64,000 nucleotides of DNA from Balaenoptera acutorostrata (Eukaryota; Chordata; Mammalia; Artiodactyla; Balaenopteridae). The position numbers were made by a program, and so were the translations under genes. Where the stretch lies: NCBI RefSeq assembly GCF_949987535.1, contig NC_080067.1:60756405-60820404 (forward strand), given 5' to 3'. Under the pieces are notes generated by a model that was not told the DNA's origin, searched no databases, and worked only from the letters and a program-made list of their open reading frames with translations. This document shows, piece after piece, positions 47,537 to 59,140 of this stretch; positions within the stretch are counted from its first letter, which is position 1; every line of letters starts with the position of its first letter.

Positions 47537-47736
47537 NNNNNNNNNNNNNNNNNNNNNNNNNNNNNNNNNNNNNNNNNNNNNNNNNNNNNNNNNNNNNNNN
47601 NNNNNNNNNNNNNNNNNNNNNNNNNNNNNNNNNNNNNNNNNNNNNNNNNNNNNNNNNNNNNNNNNNNNNNNNNNNNNNNNNNNNNNNNNNNNNNNNNNNN
47701 NNNNNNNNNNNNNNNNNNNNNNNNNNNNNNNNNNNN
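47537..47736. other. Assembly gap of exactly 200 N
   Basis: A round-number N run, so the real gap size is probably unknown. Reading frames drawn across it are meaningless. Confidence 0.99.
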
Positions 47737-48089
47737 TTTTCATCCAGTATGCAGATAAACTTTTTCTACTTCAGGCAATTCTCACATTGCACAGTTCCAA
47801 TAAGCATGCAATTTATTTACCATGGTTTAGTTAAATAATATTAATAGCATGGCTCAAATTTCAAACACTGTATATTAACTGTGAGCAGAGTAATTGCATA
47901 ACGTCCAAACTCCACTGCTAGCTTTTCAGTCCACAAATCATTGCATAGAAACCAATGCACATCATGATCAATGACTCACTGCATCACTTCTTCCACATTC
48001 TGTCAATTATTCATCAAGCCACATCTGTTATTCAGGTCATGCACAGACAGAAAAGCATGTGGTTGTGTTGCCTCCTTGTTGACAAGCAA

Positions 48090-49020
48090 TAAACCCACAT
48101 GACATTTTGCAAAAATGGATACTCAAAAGGAGGAATTGGCAGACAAAGATGAAAGTGCAGCAAACAAAAAGTAAAGTAAAATTGTACATGATTAGGAAAT
48201 GTTGATGAAGACATACTGAGACCTAGGCCTGCAAGAAGATAAAGTATAAGGCACATTAAAATGGTCCAATGAATATAAAAAACAAGGTAAACTCATATCA
48301 ACATCTTTTAGTTAAACTGCATTAGGAACAGAAAGCCGCTTATGTCATTGAAGTGGGGCATTTACTTCTATTTTGGATTGAAGACTGTAATCAAAAACAA
48401 ATCCCAATTAGTTTGGCTACCATTCAGGCCAAAGCAATGAACTTAGTTGCCACACAGAAAGAAAACTATAACTACTAGGAGCCTGAAGAAGGACCTTTAG
48501 CTGCCAGTAAAGGCTGGTTTCACTGTCTCATAAATTGGCATGAATTGATTAATCTTAAATCATCTGGTGAAGTTGTAGCGCAGATAAAGATGCTTTTGTG
48601 AAATTTACACCCAGATTCCCAAGAGATATAGAAGAAATAACTGCCCATGGGAATGTTGACACTGTCACCATTTAAAAGACTCTAGCTATGCAGCCAGAGA
48701 AACTTAATGAAGGAGAATTTATCAATATAAATGAGGAAATGGTTGAGATGAAAGGATGAAGATACCCCGTGAGGAAGTAACACCAGCAAAAAAACTTCAC
48801 ATTAAAAGAACTCTCAGAGTTATTTTACAATGTCGAAAGCCCCAAGGATAAAATGTTGGAAACTGATCCGAACTTAGAAAGGAATATGATGATTTTCTAA
48901 GGCATAGAAAAGATGCACACTCCATATTAAGTTATATGATGAGGACTGTTCAAACTATGCCTGATAAGTTACTTACAAAGAAATAAAAAAATTCTCAATT
49001 GAATAATTCTAAGACTTTCT
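48090..49020 (+). pseudogene. Tigger (TcMar) transposase relic, centrally deleted
   Basis: Decayed DNA-transposon gene. Translated pieces follow Tigger/TIGD transposase order. First comes a 'W-I-E-D-C-N-Q-K-Q-I-P-I-S-L-A-T-I-Q-A-K' segment (about 48370-48440) and ASKGWF (about 48505-48522). Then comes a C-terminal piece, FTLKELSELFYNVES and KMLETDPNLERNM (about 48795-48890). The catalytic DDE core between them is missing, and stops interrupt what remains. The 5' part before 48090 may also belong to the element. It is a fossil copy, not a domesticated gene. Confidence 0.7.
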
Positions 49021-49060
49021 AATGTTCCAAGTTGCAATGTATTAAATGAATATTAGTCAT

Positions 49061-49199
49061 TTTTTGTGTACATAAGATTTTATTTTATTTTTTTATACAG
49101 TAGGTTCTTATTAGTTATCTATTTTATACATATTAGTGTATAAACATGTCAATCCCAATCTCCCAATTCATCCCACCACCACCCTCGCTTCCCCCCTTT
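49061..49199 (-). mobile_element. Very short L1 3' tail, short-3'-UTR form
   Basis: Minus-strand L1 tail of about 140 bases, all 3' UTR. Near-perfect 14-bp target duplication TGAATATTAGTCAT (49047-49060) and TGAATGTTAGTCAT (49200-49213). The L1 body ends at AACCTACTGTATA, the same point as the intact L1 at 5574, then an A-rich tail with AATAAAATAAAA. An extremely 5'-truncated insertion. Confidence 0.9.
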
Positions 49200-49589
49200 T
49201 GAATGTTAGTCATATTTTAAGTTTTCTTATACATTTATACATTCATAACTGATAGTAAGAGAATACTTAATGTTTTGACATGTAACCTTCCCCACTGATG
49301 ATTACAATCACTTTTTATGGTTTCAGCTTGAACAAACATTTCTACTGTCCTGAAATACTATGCAAAGCATTTCATAAAGCCGTCACAATGAAAGAGAAAA
49401 GAATAAACGTTTAAGACATGACTGATCTGTTGTACATCAGTGGTTAACAGTATAGTTCAAAACGAATTTTAATCACATTGGCTAGTCAGTTTTGTAAACC
49501 CGGGATTTCAGGATAAAACAGAAAAACTAATACCTTTTCTCAAGTACGAAAGTAAAATTGCTTTTCGATTTATATACCCAAAAGTAGAA

Positions 49590-49665
49590 AAGCACTAGAC
49601 TGAGATTTAAGGAGTCCAGGTTCAAAACTGAGCTCTACCATGAACTCCCTGTGTGACTCCAGAGT
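49590..49665 (-). mobile_element. MIR, first part
   Basis: 'gcactagactgagatttaaggagtccaggttcaaaactgagctctaccatgaactccctgtgtgac' is inverted MIR. It continues at 49800 after an inserted piece. Confidence 0.75.
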
Positions 49666-49798
49666 CATCCTTCTATTCATTCTACAAACATTTATTCCCA
49701 GACCCCTGCTATGCTTTTGAGGATAGAAAATTGAGTATGATATGGAATCTGGCCTCAAAGAACTCACAGCCTATTAGAAAAGAAAAACTAGAAATGGT
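49666..49798 (-). mobile_element. L2 3' end inserted in MIR
   Basis: 'ttcattctacaaacatttattcccagacccctgctatgctttt…ggcctcaaagaactcacagcctatt' is the inverted L2 end, sitting between the two MIR parts. Confidence 0.65.
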
Positions 49799-49930
49799 TA
49801 CAGTACAGTCCTCATCTATAAATCAGATCTAATAACGCCTACCTCCCAGGGTTACCAGAGGATAAAATGAGACTATGTGAGAAAGCATTTTGCTATCAAG
49901 TACTATATAAGTACTAGCTAGTACTAGTGT
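49799..49930 (-). mobile_element. MIR, second part
   Basis: 'cagtcctcatctataaatcag', 'taacgcctacctcccagggttaccagaggataaaatgagac' and 'aaagcattttgctat' continue the MIR begun at 49590. Confidence 0.75.
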
Positions 49931-49971
49931 CATTGTAGCACCTGACAAAAATTTTACTGGATTCCTCTTAT

Positions 49972-50160
49972 CCAATGGTTCTCACAGTATGGACCAGCAG
50001 CATCAACATCACCTGTAACCCTGTTCAAAATGCACATTCTTGCCCACACACCTGCAGATCTAGTGAATTAGAAACTCTGGAGGGTGGGGCCCAGAAATCT
50101 GTGTTTTAACAAGCTTTCCAGAAGATTATGATGCAATTGAAGTTTGACAACAACTGCTTA
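49972..50160 (-). mobile_element. MER5A (hAT-Charlie MITE)
   Basis: Nearly complete: 'tggttctcacagtatgga', 'ccagcagcatcaacatcacctg', 'gaattagaaactctggagggtggggcccag' and 'tctgtgttttaacaagc', ending 'agtttgacaacaactgctt'. Non-autonomous DNA transposon fossil. Confidence 0.93.
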
Positions 50161-50860
50161 GTGTTATCTATATAAGATTAAAACACAGGTAATATGAATC
50201 CTAGTAGGTCCTAGATAGTTATTTCCCAATTATCAATGAGAAAATTGAAGCAGAATATAACCAGTTCTTCTAATCGGCCAGGAAAGTTAGCAAAAGTCCT
50301 AATGAGCTATTAATCACATTTTTACTTCGTCCAAAGTCATCTGCTTCTCAAATCCTTTCACTAAGATAAAAATCGGAGTAGAGTCCCTGTCTATAGCAAT
50401 TTCACCGACGGTAGAAGCTGTGTGTTTGTGTCTGAGTTTTAAATAAACAACACAGATTATAGAAATATAACACAAATTATAGAAAAATTTTGCTCAAAAT
50501 AACAAGTAAAAGGCTATTATTTCAATAAGAGGGTCATGACTAATCCAATTTGAGAATTCACCTTGGAGAACTCTAGTATCCATGGCATGTTCAGGCCAAT
50601 ATCCTCAGTATTAATAAAGGTTGATTCTTTGAACATGAAAGTCATTTTATACACTTCCAAGAGTCCTTTGGGATAATGAATTATAGGAGCATCCAAACAT
50701 GGTAATATTTGCCATATTTTGAAAACTTTTACCAATTCCACTGGTTTCATAAAATAATATCTTCCTGGACTAAATATTAAAACCATCTTCATTTTCATAT
50801 ATGTTCATTGATTGTCACTTGGAGGACAAAATAGTGTAGAATCGATGTTTATGACAAAGC
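50161..50860. other. Unassigned DNA
   Basis: No repeat named. The 93-codon minus-strand frame at 50517-50798 has no recognisable domain and no retrocopy marks such as poly(A). Confidence 0.35.
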
Positions 50861-50864
50861 CATC

Positions 50865-50930
50865 CAGAACCCATACAGAGCCTAGCATATAATGAGCACT
50901 CAAAAAATGTTTGTTGAGTGAATGAATCCC
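50865..50930 (+). mobile_element. L2 3' end
   Basis: 'cagagcctagcatataatgagcactcaaaaaatgtttgttgagtgaatgaat' is the L2 terminus in sense. Confidence 0.65.
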
Positions 50931-50944
50931 CAAAATTGGATAAC

Positions 50945-51085
50945 ATGAATAATAATGGCTATAATTTTTTAGTACCTTCCATATATCATAATCAGTCCTC
51001 ACAATAGCTCTGTAAAATGAGCATGAATATATTTTTTAATATAAAAAAGATGAAGGAGCTGAGGCTTAGATAAGTTTTAAAAAAG
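50945..51085 (+). mobile_element. MIR fragment
   Basis: 'taataatggctataattttttagtaccttcc', 'aatcagtcctcacaatagctctgtaaaatgag' and 'gatgaaggagctgaggcttagataag' follow MIR order. Confidence 0.75.
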
Positions 51086-51099
51086 AGTCAATAGATAGT

Positions 51100-52583
51100 G
51101 ATGTAGGCATCAGGTGGAGTGAAATGCTTCCACTGTCTCTCCCCTTCCATCTACAACCAGTAAAACATCCACAACTCAACAAAGGTGTCCCTGCCAAATA
51201 CACCACAATGCCAGAGAATTCCACACATCTGTACCTCTAAAGGTGGGTGGACTAGACCACATACAGGAAGCAGAAGGGGGCAAAAAATGGAGGCAGTACT
51301 TGCAATCCCAGCCCTCCAGCTATAGCAGCTGAGCCCCCAGGCCCAGAGAAGCAAGTAGCAGCAGGGGAGGTGGCACACATAACTCTGGCTTCCCAGCCAC
51401 AGCAGCATATGTAGACAAAGGTAACTGGGCAGCAGGTACAGTGGGACCTATGACCCTGTACTTCTAACCAAGGAGGCACCAATGACTCTGGCTCCTCACA
51501 CCTCCTACCCACAGCAGCAGGAAATACTGGATGCAGCAGAAGTACCCACCATTCAGTACCTCAGGCCATGATGTCAGGAACACCAAGTACAAGCAACAAT
51601 GACAGCACCCAATAGACACTTCTGCAGAAGCAGTGGAGTGTGGAAATATATATATATATATTTCTCAAATATAACCAGAGGCTCAGGTAAGAGAAACCAA
51701 AAACTTGTCCTATAGGGTCACCTACTAGAAAACAAAACAAACAAACAAAAAAAGCCTCTAATTTCTAACCTGTTGAATCATTAGAATCAATTTTTTTTTT
51801 AATTTGCCTAAAAAAGAAAGGTGTTTGCTACTTCAAGTGCACCAGCAGAGGAACAAGTCATCAAGCACCATGAAGAACTAGAGTGGTACCATATCTCAAA
51901 AAGAAAACGACAGTTCTCCAGAAACCAAATTTAAAGTCATGGAATATTGTAATCTAACTAACAGAGAATACAAAATAACTGTCATAAAATAACTTAATGA
52001 GCTATAAGAAAACTCAGAAAGGCAATTCAATGAGCTCAGGAATAAAATTAATGAACGGAAATGATACTTTACCAAAGAGATTGAAACACTAAAGAAGAAC
52101 CAAACAGAAATACTGGAGCTGAAAAACTCAATAAACAAGATGAAGAATGAATGAGAAAGCATTGAAAATAGAGCAGACCATATGGAAGAAAGAATCAGTG
52201 AGCTTGAAGACAAAAATAGAAATGATACTAGTAGAAGAGGAAAGAGAATTAAGATGTTTAAAAACTGAGGAAATTCTGCAAGAACTATCTGTTTCTTTTA
52301 GGAAGGGCAACATTAGGATAATGGGTATCACAGAAGAAGAGAGGGAGGTTGAGTGGAGGGTTTATTTAAAGAAAGAGTAGCTAAAAACTTCCCAAACCTG
52401 GGGAATAAACTAGATATTTAAATCCATGAAACTAAGAGAACACCTAATTAGCTCAGTACAAAAAAGACCTTCTCCAAGACTCATATTAAAACCATCAAAC
52501 ATCAGTGATAAAGAAAGAATTTTAAAGGCAGCCAGAGAAAAAGGATGGTAACTTACAAAGGATCCCCCATTAGGCTATCAGCA
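51100..52583 (+). mobile_element. Older L1: 5' UTR-like leader and decayed ORF1
   Basis: Plus-strand old L1. The first part (about 51100-51870) reads like an L1 leader. From about 51895, ORF1 remnants appear on plus: a coiled-coil-type stretch (EIETLKKNQTEILELKNSINK-like, about 52070-52140) and an RRM word (NIRIMGITEEERE, about 52307-52346), then a decayed C-terminal region (about 52480-52583). Frameshifts and stops are frequent. It breaks off at 52583, where a younger inverted L1 begins; the matching 3' end resumes at 53083. Confidence 0.75.
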
Positions 52584-52587
52584 GATT

Positions 52588-53080
52588 TCTTTTTTTTGTT
52601 TTTGAAATTTATTTATTTATGTTTTATACAGCAGGTTCTTACTAGTTATCTATTTTATACGTATTAGTGTATATATGTCAATCCCAATCTCCCAATTCAT
52701 CACAGCACCACCACCACCCCTGCCACTTTCCTCCCTTGGTGTCCATACGTTTGTTCTCTACATCTGTGCCTCTATTTCTGCCCTGCAAACCAGTTCATCT
52801 GTACCATTTTCCCAGATTCCACATATATGCATTAATATATGATATTTTTCTCTTTCTTACTTCACTCTGTATGACAGTCTCTAGGTCCACCCATGTCTCT
52901 ACAAATGACCCAATTTCATTCCTTTTTATGACTGAGTAATATTCCATTGTATATATGTACCACCTCTTCTTTATCCATTTGTCTGTCGGTGGACATTTAG
53001 GTTGCTTCCATGACCTGGCTATTGTAAACAGTGCTGCAAAGAACATTGGTGTGCATGTGTCTTTTTGCATTATGGTTTTC
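52588..53080 (-). mobile_element. Younger L1 3' fragment, inverted within the old L1
   Basis: Minus-strand L1 containing the last 90 or so codons of ORF2 (a frame at 53070-52795 starting [27 protein letters not shown]) and the short-form 3' UTR ending at AACCTGCTGTATAAAA with an (AAATA)-like tail. There is no target duplication at its ends, and it meets the plus-strand old L1 directly at about 53080-53083. Confidence 0.85.
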
Positions 53081-53082
53081 TC

Positions 53083-53706
53083 AAAAAACTAAAAATAGAA
53101 CTACCATATGACCCAGTGATTCCACTTCTGGTTATATATCCAAAAGGAACAAAAACACTAATTTGAAAAGATACATGCACCCCAATGGTCATAGCAGCAT
53201 TATTTACAATTGCCAAGATATGGAAACAACCCAAGGATCCATCAACAGATGAATAAAGATGTGGTACATATATACAATGGACTACTCCTTAGCCATAAAA
53301 AATAAAATTTTGCCATTTGCAGAAATATGGATAGACTTGGAGGGTATTATGCTAAGTGAAGTAAGTCAGAGAAAGACAAATACTGTATGATATCACTTAT
53401 ACGTGGAATCTAAAAACACAACAAACTAGCTAATATAACAAAAAAGAAACAGACACAGATATGAGAACAAACTAGTGGTTACATGTAAAGAGACAGAAGG
53501 GGGTAGGAGCAATACAGGGAGAGGGGATTAAGAGGTACAGACTATTATGCATAAAGTAAGTTATAAGGAAATATTGTACTACACAGGGAATATAGCCAAT
53601 ATTTTACAGTAACTATAAATAGAGTATAACCTTTAAAAACTGTGAATCATATTGTACACCTGTAACTTATATAACATTGTACATCAACAATACTTCAATG
53701 AAAAAA
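53083..53706 (+). mobile_element. Older L1 3' end, plus strand
   Basis: It starts in ORF2 at AAAACTAAAAATAGAACTACC and runs through the end of ORF2 and a 3' UTR of an older L1 type ('gtggttacatgtaaagagacag', 'gttataaggaaatattgtactacacaggg', 'gtacatcaacaatacttcaatgaaaaaa'). It may be the rest of the element at 51100-52583, with all of ORF2 except its end missing. Confidence 0.8.
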
Positions 53707-54996
53707 GATTGCCTGGATAATTTGTATCAGGCAAAAATATGCTGAGTGAGTATATAAATAATAGTTATATTTAAGTCATAATAAAGAATCAGTGTAATAT
53801 GAAGCATTTCTAGAATAAAGTATTAAATGTTAAATAATAAAGAAAAAATGAAAGCTGAAAAATTAAAGTTTACTATTATTCAAAACAAAAATAAAGAAAA
53901 ACAAAAATTTTAAGAGTTAGTATCATTCATTTACTGAGTGGCAAATTAAAAATTTGAACAGAGGAGTCTCTGACTCACAAGTCCTTTCAATGAAACTACT
54001 CAGAAGTGACAGGTCACTGTCACCTTCTTTAATCATGAAAGACAGTACATTATATGTACCAGCACAGATTCTTTTACAAGCCAACAGAGATATCCAAATT
54101 GATAGAGAATACTTGCTATTCATTTACATTACTACCCAAAAATCTGGCAGCTTTCTTCACTTTCTGAGCTATTTTTCTTTGTGGTTTCACTTGAGATATT
54201 CATTTCTCTGTTAATAGAACTTGTCCTTGTTTTGATTTAGTTTATTTAGAGTAGCAGGATTCCTGGAGCACATGAAGGCATTTTGCCACTGAAAATTACC
54301 TGGCCCAAGGCCGCATATTGGTTCCTTTATTTTATTTTTAACAGAACCACAGGTGCTAATTAGGTGCTCTTTCAAGCTGCCAAAGTAAGATTCTGAGGTC
54401 CCAAACTGCTGTCGGTCTCATCATCTTTAGCCCTGTACTGCTCCTCTATGAGTCATTTTTCACACTTGACATGTCCCTGCTCTTTGCAAATTATTTTAAA
54501 TGACTTCTTAATTAGAAGTACTGCCTTGCCCGTTGCTAATGAAGCAGGCCAGAGCTGCAGAGCAGTCAGAAAATAGAAATGGTTCTGATACCCCTTTTTC
54601 CTTTCTCAGGATCCCTGTTTCTAACTGAAGTAATTGCGTTTACTCTTTAGCCTGTGTTGTGTCTCTTTACAATAAAATGTGAATTCTTTACCTCTGGGTT
54701 GCAGATTTTTGCAGGCACCATAAAACTCAGATTTAGTTAACCTTATTTTAATGGTTTTCCTCTTCCACCAGTGACTTCTGAAGGACATAGAGAAAACATA
54801 TTTCTTTCAGGAAGAAGTATCTATGTAGTGTACATCTCTAACCCAGGCAGTGATTCCTGTATGTTTTGCAAAGGTATTGAGCTGTCTGTCAAAGGAAATG
54901 TTCTCTCATTAGGAAGACTTGCCAGAGAGATCTCAATAAGAAGGCGTCACCAAATTCAAAGAAATCCTTTTTCCCCACACCAGTTAGGAAAATATA
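53707..54996. other. Unassigned, repeat-poor DNA
   Basis: About 1.3 kb with no named repeat or gene. Confidence 0.35.
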
Positions 54997-55131
54997 CAGT
55001 GGTTCCTTGGTATCTGCAGGGGGATTTGTTCCAGGACCGGCCACGGATACCAAAATCCACAGATGCTTAAGTCCCATTGTCTGCCCTCCCTTAACCTTGG
55101 TTTCATATCCATAGACCAGGAATTGTGTAGT
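54997..55131 (+). mobile_element. Tigger/MER2-like fragment
   Basis: It begins at a TA with CAGTGGTTCCTTGGTATC and contains 'gatttgttccaggaccggcc' and 'gataccaaaatccacagatgcttaagtccc'. This is the left part of a MER2-type element; the right part is missing or mixed into the next element. Confidence 0.7.
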
Positions 55132-55132
55132 A

Positions 55133-55360
55133 CATTGACCTTTGAACAACTCAGTGGTTAGGGGCAATGATCCCTGCACAACCAAAAATCTGTAACTTTA
55201 CAGTCAACCCTCCATATTGGCAGTTCTGCATCCATGGATTCAACCAGCCGTGGATTGTGTGGTACTGTAGTATTTATTTATTGAAAAAAATCTGCATATA
55301 AGCGGAAAAACACAAACCTGTTCAAGGGTGTTGAACAGGGTGTTGTTCAAGGGTTAACTG
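55133..55360 (+). mobile_element. Tigger-type MITE with TIRs and TA target duplication
   Basis: The left end CATTGACCTTTGAACAAC and right end GTTGTTCAAGGGTTAACTG are imperfect inverted repeats. TA dinucleotides at 55131-55132 and 55361-55362 are the mariner/Tigger target duplication. A second Tigger-like segment, 'gattcaaccagccgtggattgtgtgg', lies inside. No transposase. Confidence 0.8.
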
Positions 55361-55362
55361 TA

Positions 55363-55944
55363 TAACACTGCTTAGCTTTGTTAAGAATTTGTTTTGCTCT
55401 TTTATTCCCAATGACTGTTCATATTTTTGGTTAATAAATTTCTTAAACAAATAAAAGGAGAAGGATCATCCTTCAATTTTATTTTAAAAACATTTTGTTT
55501 GTTATCCAACCCTTAGACAGTGAAAATCATAACAGATTATGAAATGTATTACAACTTAGAATTTATAAAGGAACTACTGAAAGCTCCCCAGTATGCCCTT
55601 TTTTTACAACCCTGTACCAGGGTTTATTCAGAACTGAGAGGATTCATCAGCCCTGGTTTGGAATTGAGGCTAGACACTCCCAGAGTCAAGGATGCTGAAT
55701 TCTTCCTTCCCTTTCTCATAGTTTCCAAGCCCTCATCTTAGCCAAAGTCCTACCAAAGCTAGCCTGTACATCCCTTTGAGGTCATCTTCATATTCACCTC
55801 TTCTTTTCGTGTAATCTAATCCTGCCACATCAGAGTGCTTTGTTCATAGCACACAAATAATTAATAGATACCTGAAGAATATATTAAAAACTTAAGGGTA
55901 AATTTTACTAAAAATTGATAACTAAGCTTCACCTGTTGCCTTCA
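55363..55944. other. Unassigned DNA
   Basis: No repeat or gene named. Confidence 0.35.
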
Positions 55945-56135
55945 ACAACAGTAACATTTATTTAGCATTACTACTATACTTCCTGGCACTCTGTTTATTG
56001 CTTTGTATGCACTGTCTTACATATTTATTGTAACAACATTATGAAAATGTTTCATACCACCCCTCTTAGAGATAAAATGTTTCCATGGGAAGATAGCTTG
56101 CCTCACATCACAAACAGAGCCAGATGTCTAGAAGG
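55945..56135 (+). mobile_element. MIR fragment
   Basis: 'acagtaacatttatttagcattactactatacttcctggcactctg', 'gtcttacatatttattgtaacaac' and 'gatagcttgcctcacatcacaaacagagcc' follow MIR order, diverged. Confidence 0.7.
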
Positions 56136-56364
56136 AATCTCCAGACCACTCACCCTTAACCAGAGCTAAATGATACAACATAGCCTCTCAGGCTGTACCC
56201 TCTATCTGGAGCTAAACTTCATCCAAAAGCACACCCAGCAGAAATTCAACCAATTACTAAGCTCAAAATCTGCTAAGCTTCTGGAAACTTGTGGGGAAAT
56301 TTGTGTCTTATCAACTGGTAGCTTCAGGGTGCTTATCTTTTCCATCCATAGCCATAGAGCCTTT

Positions 56365-56475
56365 AAAGCAGTGGCTCCCAAAATATCAGACCCAACTGGG
56401 TATTTGCTGAATATGAAGGTTACTAAACCTTACCCCAGACCTTACAAATCAAAATCTCTGTAAGGGATCCCAGGA
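56365..56475 (-). mobile_element. MER5-like fragment
   Basis: 'aagcagtggctcccaaaatatcagacc…gaaggttactaaaccttaccccagacc' resembles one half of MER5A. Weak. Confidence 0.4.
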
Positions 56476-58929
56476 GTATGTCATTTTTAGTAAGTTCTTC
56501 AGAAAATAGATTTTGGGGCACAGCAAAGTCTCAGAATTATTATTCCAGGGCCCCAAAGCCAAGGTTTCTTTTGTACACAGTCCTTCTGTCCCTTTCTTTA
56601 AGTGCAGGGAGAAAGGCATACATCACATCCCCAATGCAGCTTCTTTCCCCAGTCACACTTTGAGGAAAAGAGTTTGGCTTACTGCATTTATATTCAAGCT
56701 CTTTATTTTATAAGTGGGGAAACAAAAATGGAGATAAATTAAATGATTTCGCCAAAATCAGACTTGAAGGCAAGCTTCCTAATTCTGTCTTGGCTTTTTC
56801 TCAAGCTCAACTAGAATCATTAGAAGTAAACAGTGCACTACTATTAGATCACACTTTGCAAAGTGTCTGAAAAGATGTATAATAGACCAGCTGATCAGGT
56901 AGGGCAGGTCCTGAGAAATACAGAGAAAATAACCACTGAAATAAATTTAAGGAGATGGGCAATATAATTCTATAATATTTTCCACTCTATATACATAAAT
57001 TTCCTAAAACAATAAAAGGTAGAATTATGTCACCTTTTATTGCAAAGTCCTATATTTATGATTTTATGGTGCAATATGGAGCACAAGTTATTTCATGGTT
57101 TCTTTTGTTTTAACAACAGCACATAAAAATTCTTGCTGATATTTTGTTTTTGTTTTTGTTTGTAAAGAAGAACCCACTACAAGTAACCCTTAATGTATGC
57201 TACTGCTCAGGACACACTTTTTACTAAAATTCACCTTTGATGATGAAATGTTAGGTTTTACCTTTCTAAATTCCTTAAAATCTTTTTATTCAAGATATAG
57301 AAAAGAAGTCTTAAAATAGCTGACTATAAAGAAATTTTCAATAATAATCTTTCTCTCATTTGAAAAATTATCAACAAATTACATTCACTGAAGTAACAGA
57401 GTTGCCTCTTCAGAACAAAGCCAGCAAATTGAATCCTTAGAAAAAAATGTTTTAAAAATCCAGATATAGTAACTCAGACATAGAAAAAAATAAAAAACAT
57501 AAATCTACAGTACTACTCTCATTCCTATCCTGTGACTCGAATCCATGGTCAGCTATGGTGGTTTGAGGAAGACAGCAAAAGTTTCCAACTATCCTGAGAT
57601 CTTTCTTCTATGCTTACACAATGGCTTTTAATGTTTCCAACATGAAAGTCTCACCAAAAGTACCAATTCCAAAAGCTCAGCTGTGACCTGGGAAGCCCCT
57701 TTATGAGCCAGGCTCAGGTCTTCAAGCACCTCCTATCAAAAAGCAGAGAGCAGAACAGGACGACTACCCCAGATCCACCAGCAAATCCATGGGTAGTTTT
57801 AGGGCACCCAGCATCATGACTGGGGAAACAAGGAAGTGACTGCTTAGATCCCTAAAGTTTGAGGAGCCTCAAGACCCTCCATGAAGGCTGAATTCCATCC
57901 ACCTAACAACCCCAAAGCTACGGTAAGACCTATTGCACCCTGTACCATGAAAGTTCTTCTCTGACAAAAATGACAAAATGATTTTGTCCTCTAATCCTTG
58001 TTTGGAAAGACGTGAACATGGAGAAAATGGTGGATAGAGAGCACAGCAGGCTAGTAATTTTGTCCAAGGCTACAACCTTGGACAAATGCCAAAGAGGACC
58101 AAGAAGATCCAAAGCAAACTAAGTCCATGTAAGCATTCAGCTTGCAAAAAAGTCAGAGATAAAAGTATTAGTGTCAGTACCAGTCACTGAGAAGCCAAAG
58201 GTATTAACAAATTAATCCTCAGAGTGTTTGAAATAGAATTTGGTCATTTCCATGGGTCTAGCTAAGTTTGAACTCTTGAGAGGTCAAAATAAATGGACCC
58301 AAGGAAAAAAAGAAAATTCCCTCTTTTTTTTACCATATCACAAGAGGAAAATCTTGTACTGGCCACATGACCACACAGACTGTGGTCTTCAGTAAAGAGT
58401 AGTAATCAACCAAGCATACAAGTGTCCATGTCTACACCTGTGTCTATACCTGTCTCTGTCTATATTTCCATCTATATCTCCTGATCACGGGTAGGTTTTC
58501 GAAGAGACACATGACAAAGTAGGGTTCTTAAACTGAGCAGAAAATGGAGCAATGATAAAGAGTGCAGAGACAAATACTACAAGAAACAGCAGATGGCAGT
58601 GGCTCTGGGCATGGTAAAAGATGCTAACAGAAAGAAAGGGTAGAAAAGTAAAACTCAACATGGATACTCCAGCCTCCCAGAGTTAAAATTCTCAAAATTT
58701 CCCATGTTAAAAAAAAAAAAAAAAATAGAACTCACATACAGGACCAAAAGTCTAGCTATGTAAAGGATTCAAATACTAGACTGGATATTATTTCCATAGA
58801 CATAGTCATGTCATGACTCCACCTTTGTTACCTGTCCCTTGACCCCAGGAACACACAATTGTGTACACAAAATGCCTTGTCTCCAAAACACAAATATTAA
58901 ACTCATAGTCAGACATGCATCTCCCTTTT
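56476..58929. other. Unassigned DNA with minor simple sequence
   Basis: About 2.45 kb with no gene. A TCTAT/TGTC-type low-complexity stretch lies at about 58418-58482 and an A run at about 58708-58725. I cannot assign a family to the rest. Confidence 0.35.
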
Positions 58930-59140
58930 GCTACTTTTGTGACAAGCAACATATCTCACAATAACTTCTCTTATGACTGATTTCCTTACCTATAAAAATG
59001 GAAATTATTGTTTCTCCCCTATCTATCTCACTGGATTGTTTTTCAGATGAAATTACATCTCATAAAGGAAAACCTTTTATAAGGCATAAAGCACAGTGTA
59101 CCCAGAAAATATTGTTATTGATATTGATGAACATTTACAC
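58930..59140 (-). mobile_element. Possible MIR
   Basis: 'gatttccttacctataaaaatggaaatt', 'ctatctatctcactggattg' and 'gcataaagcacagtgta' fit the inverted MIR half. Diverged. Confidence 0.45.

Noticed and set aside
47326..47838. Frames spanning the N run
   Set aside because: Residues inside the gap are unknown; the frames are artefacts.
52588..53706. Single L1 with a twin-priming inversion
   Set aside because: Both arms contain a 3' UTR, and the two arms belong to L1s of different age. Twin priming gives non-overlapping segments of one element.
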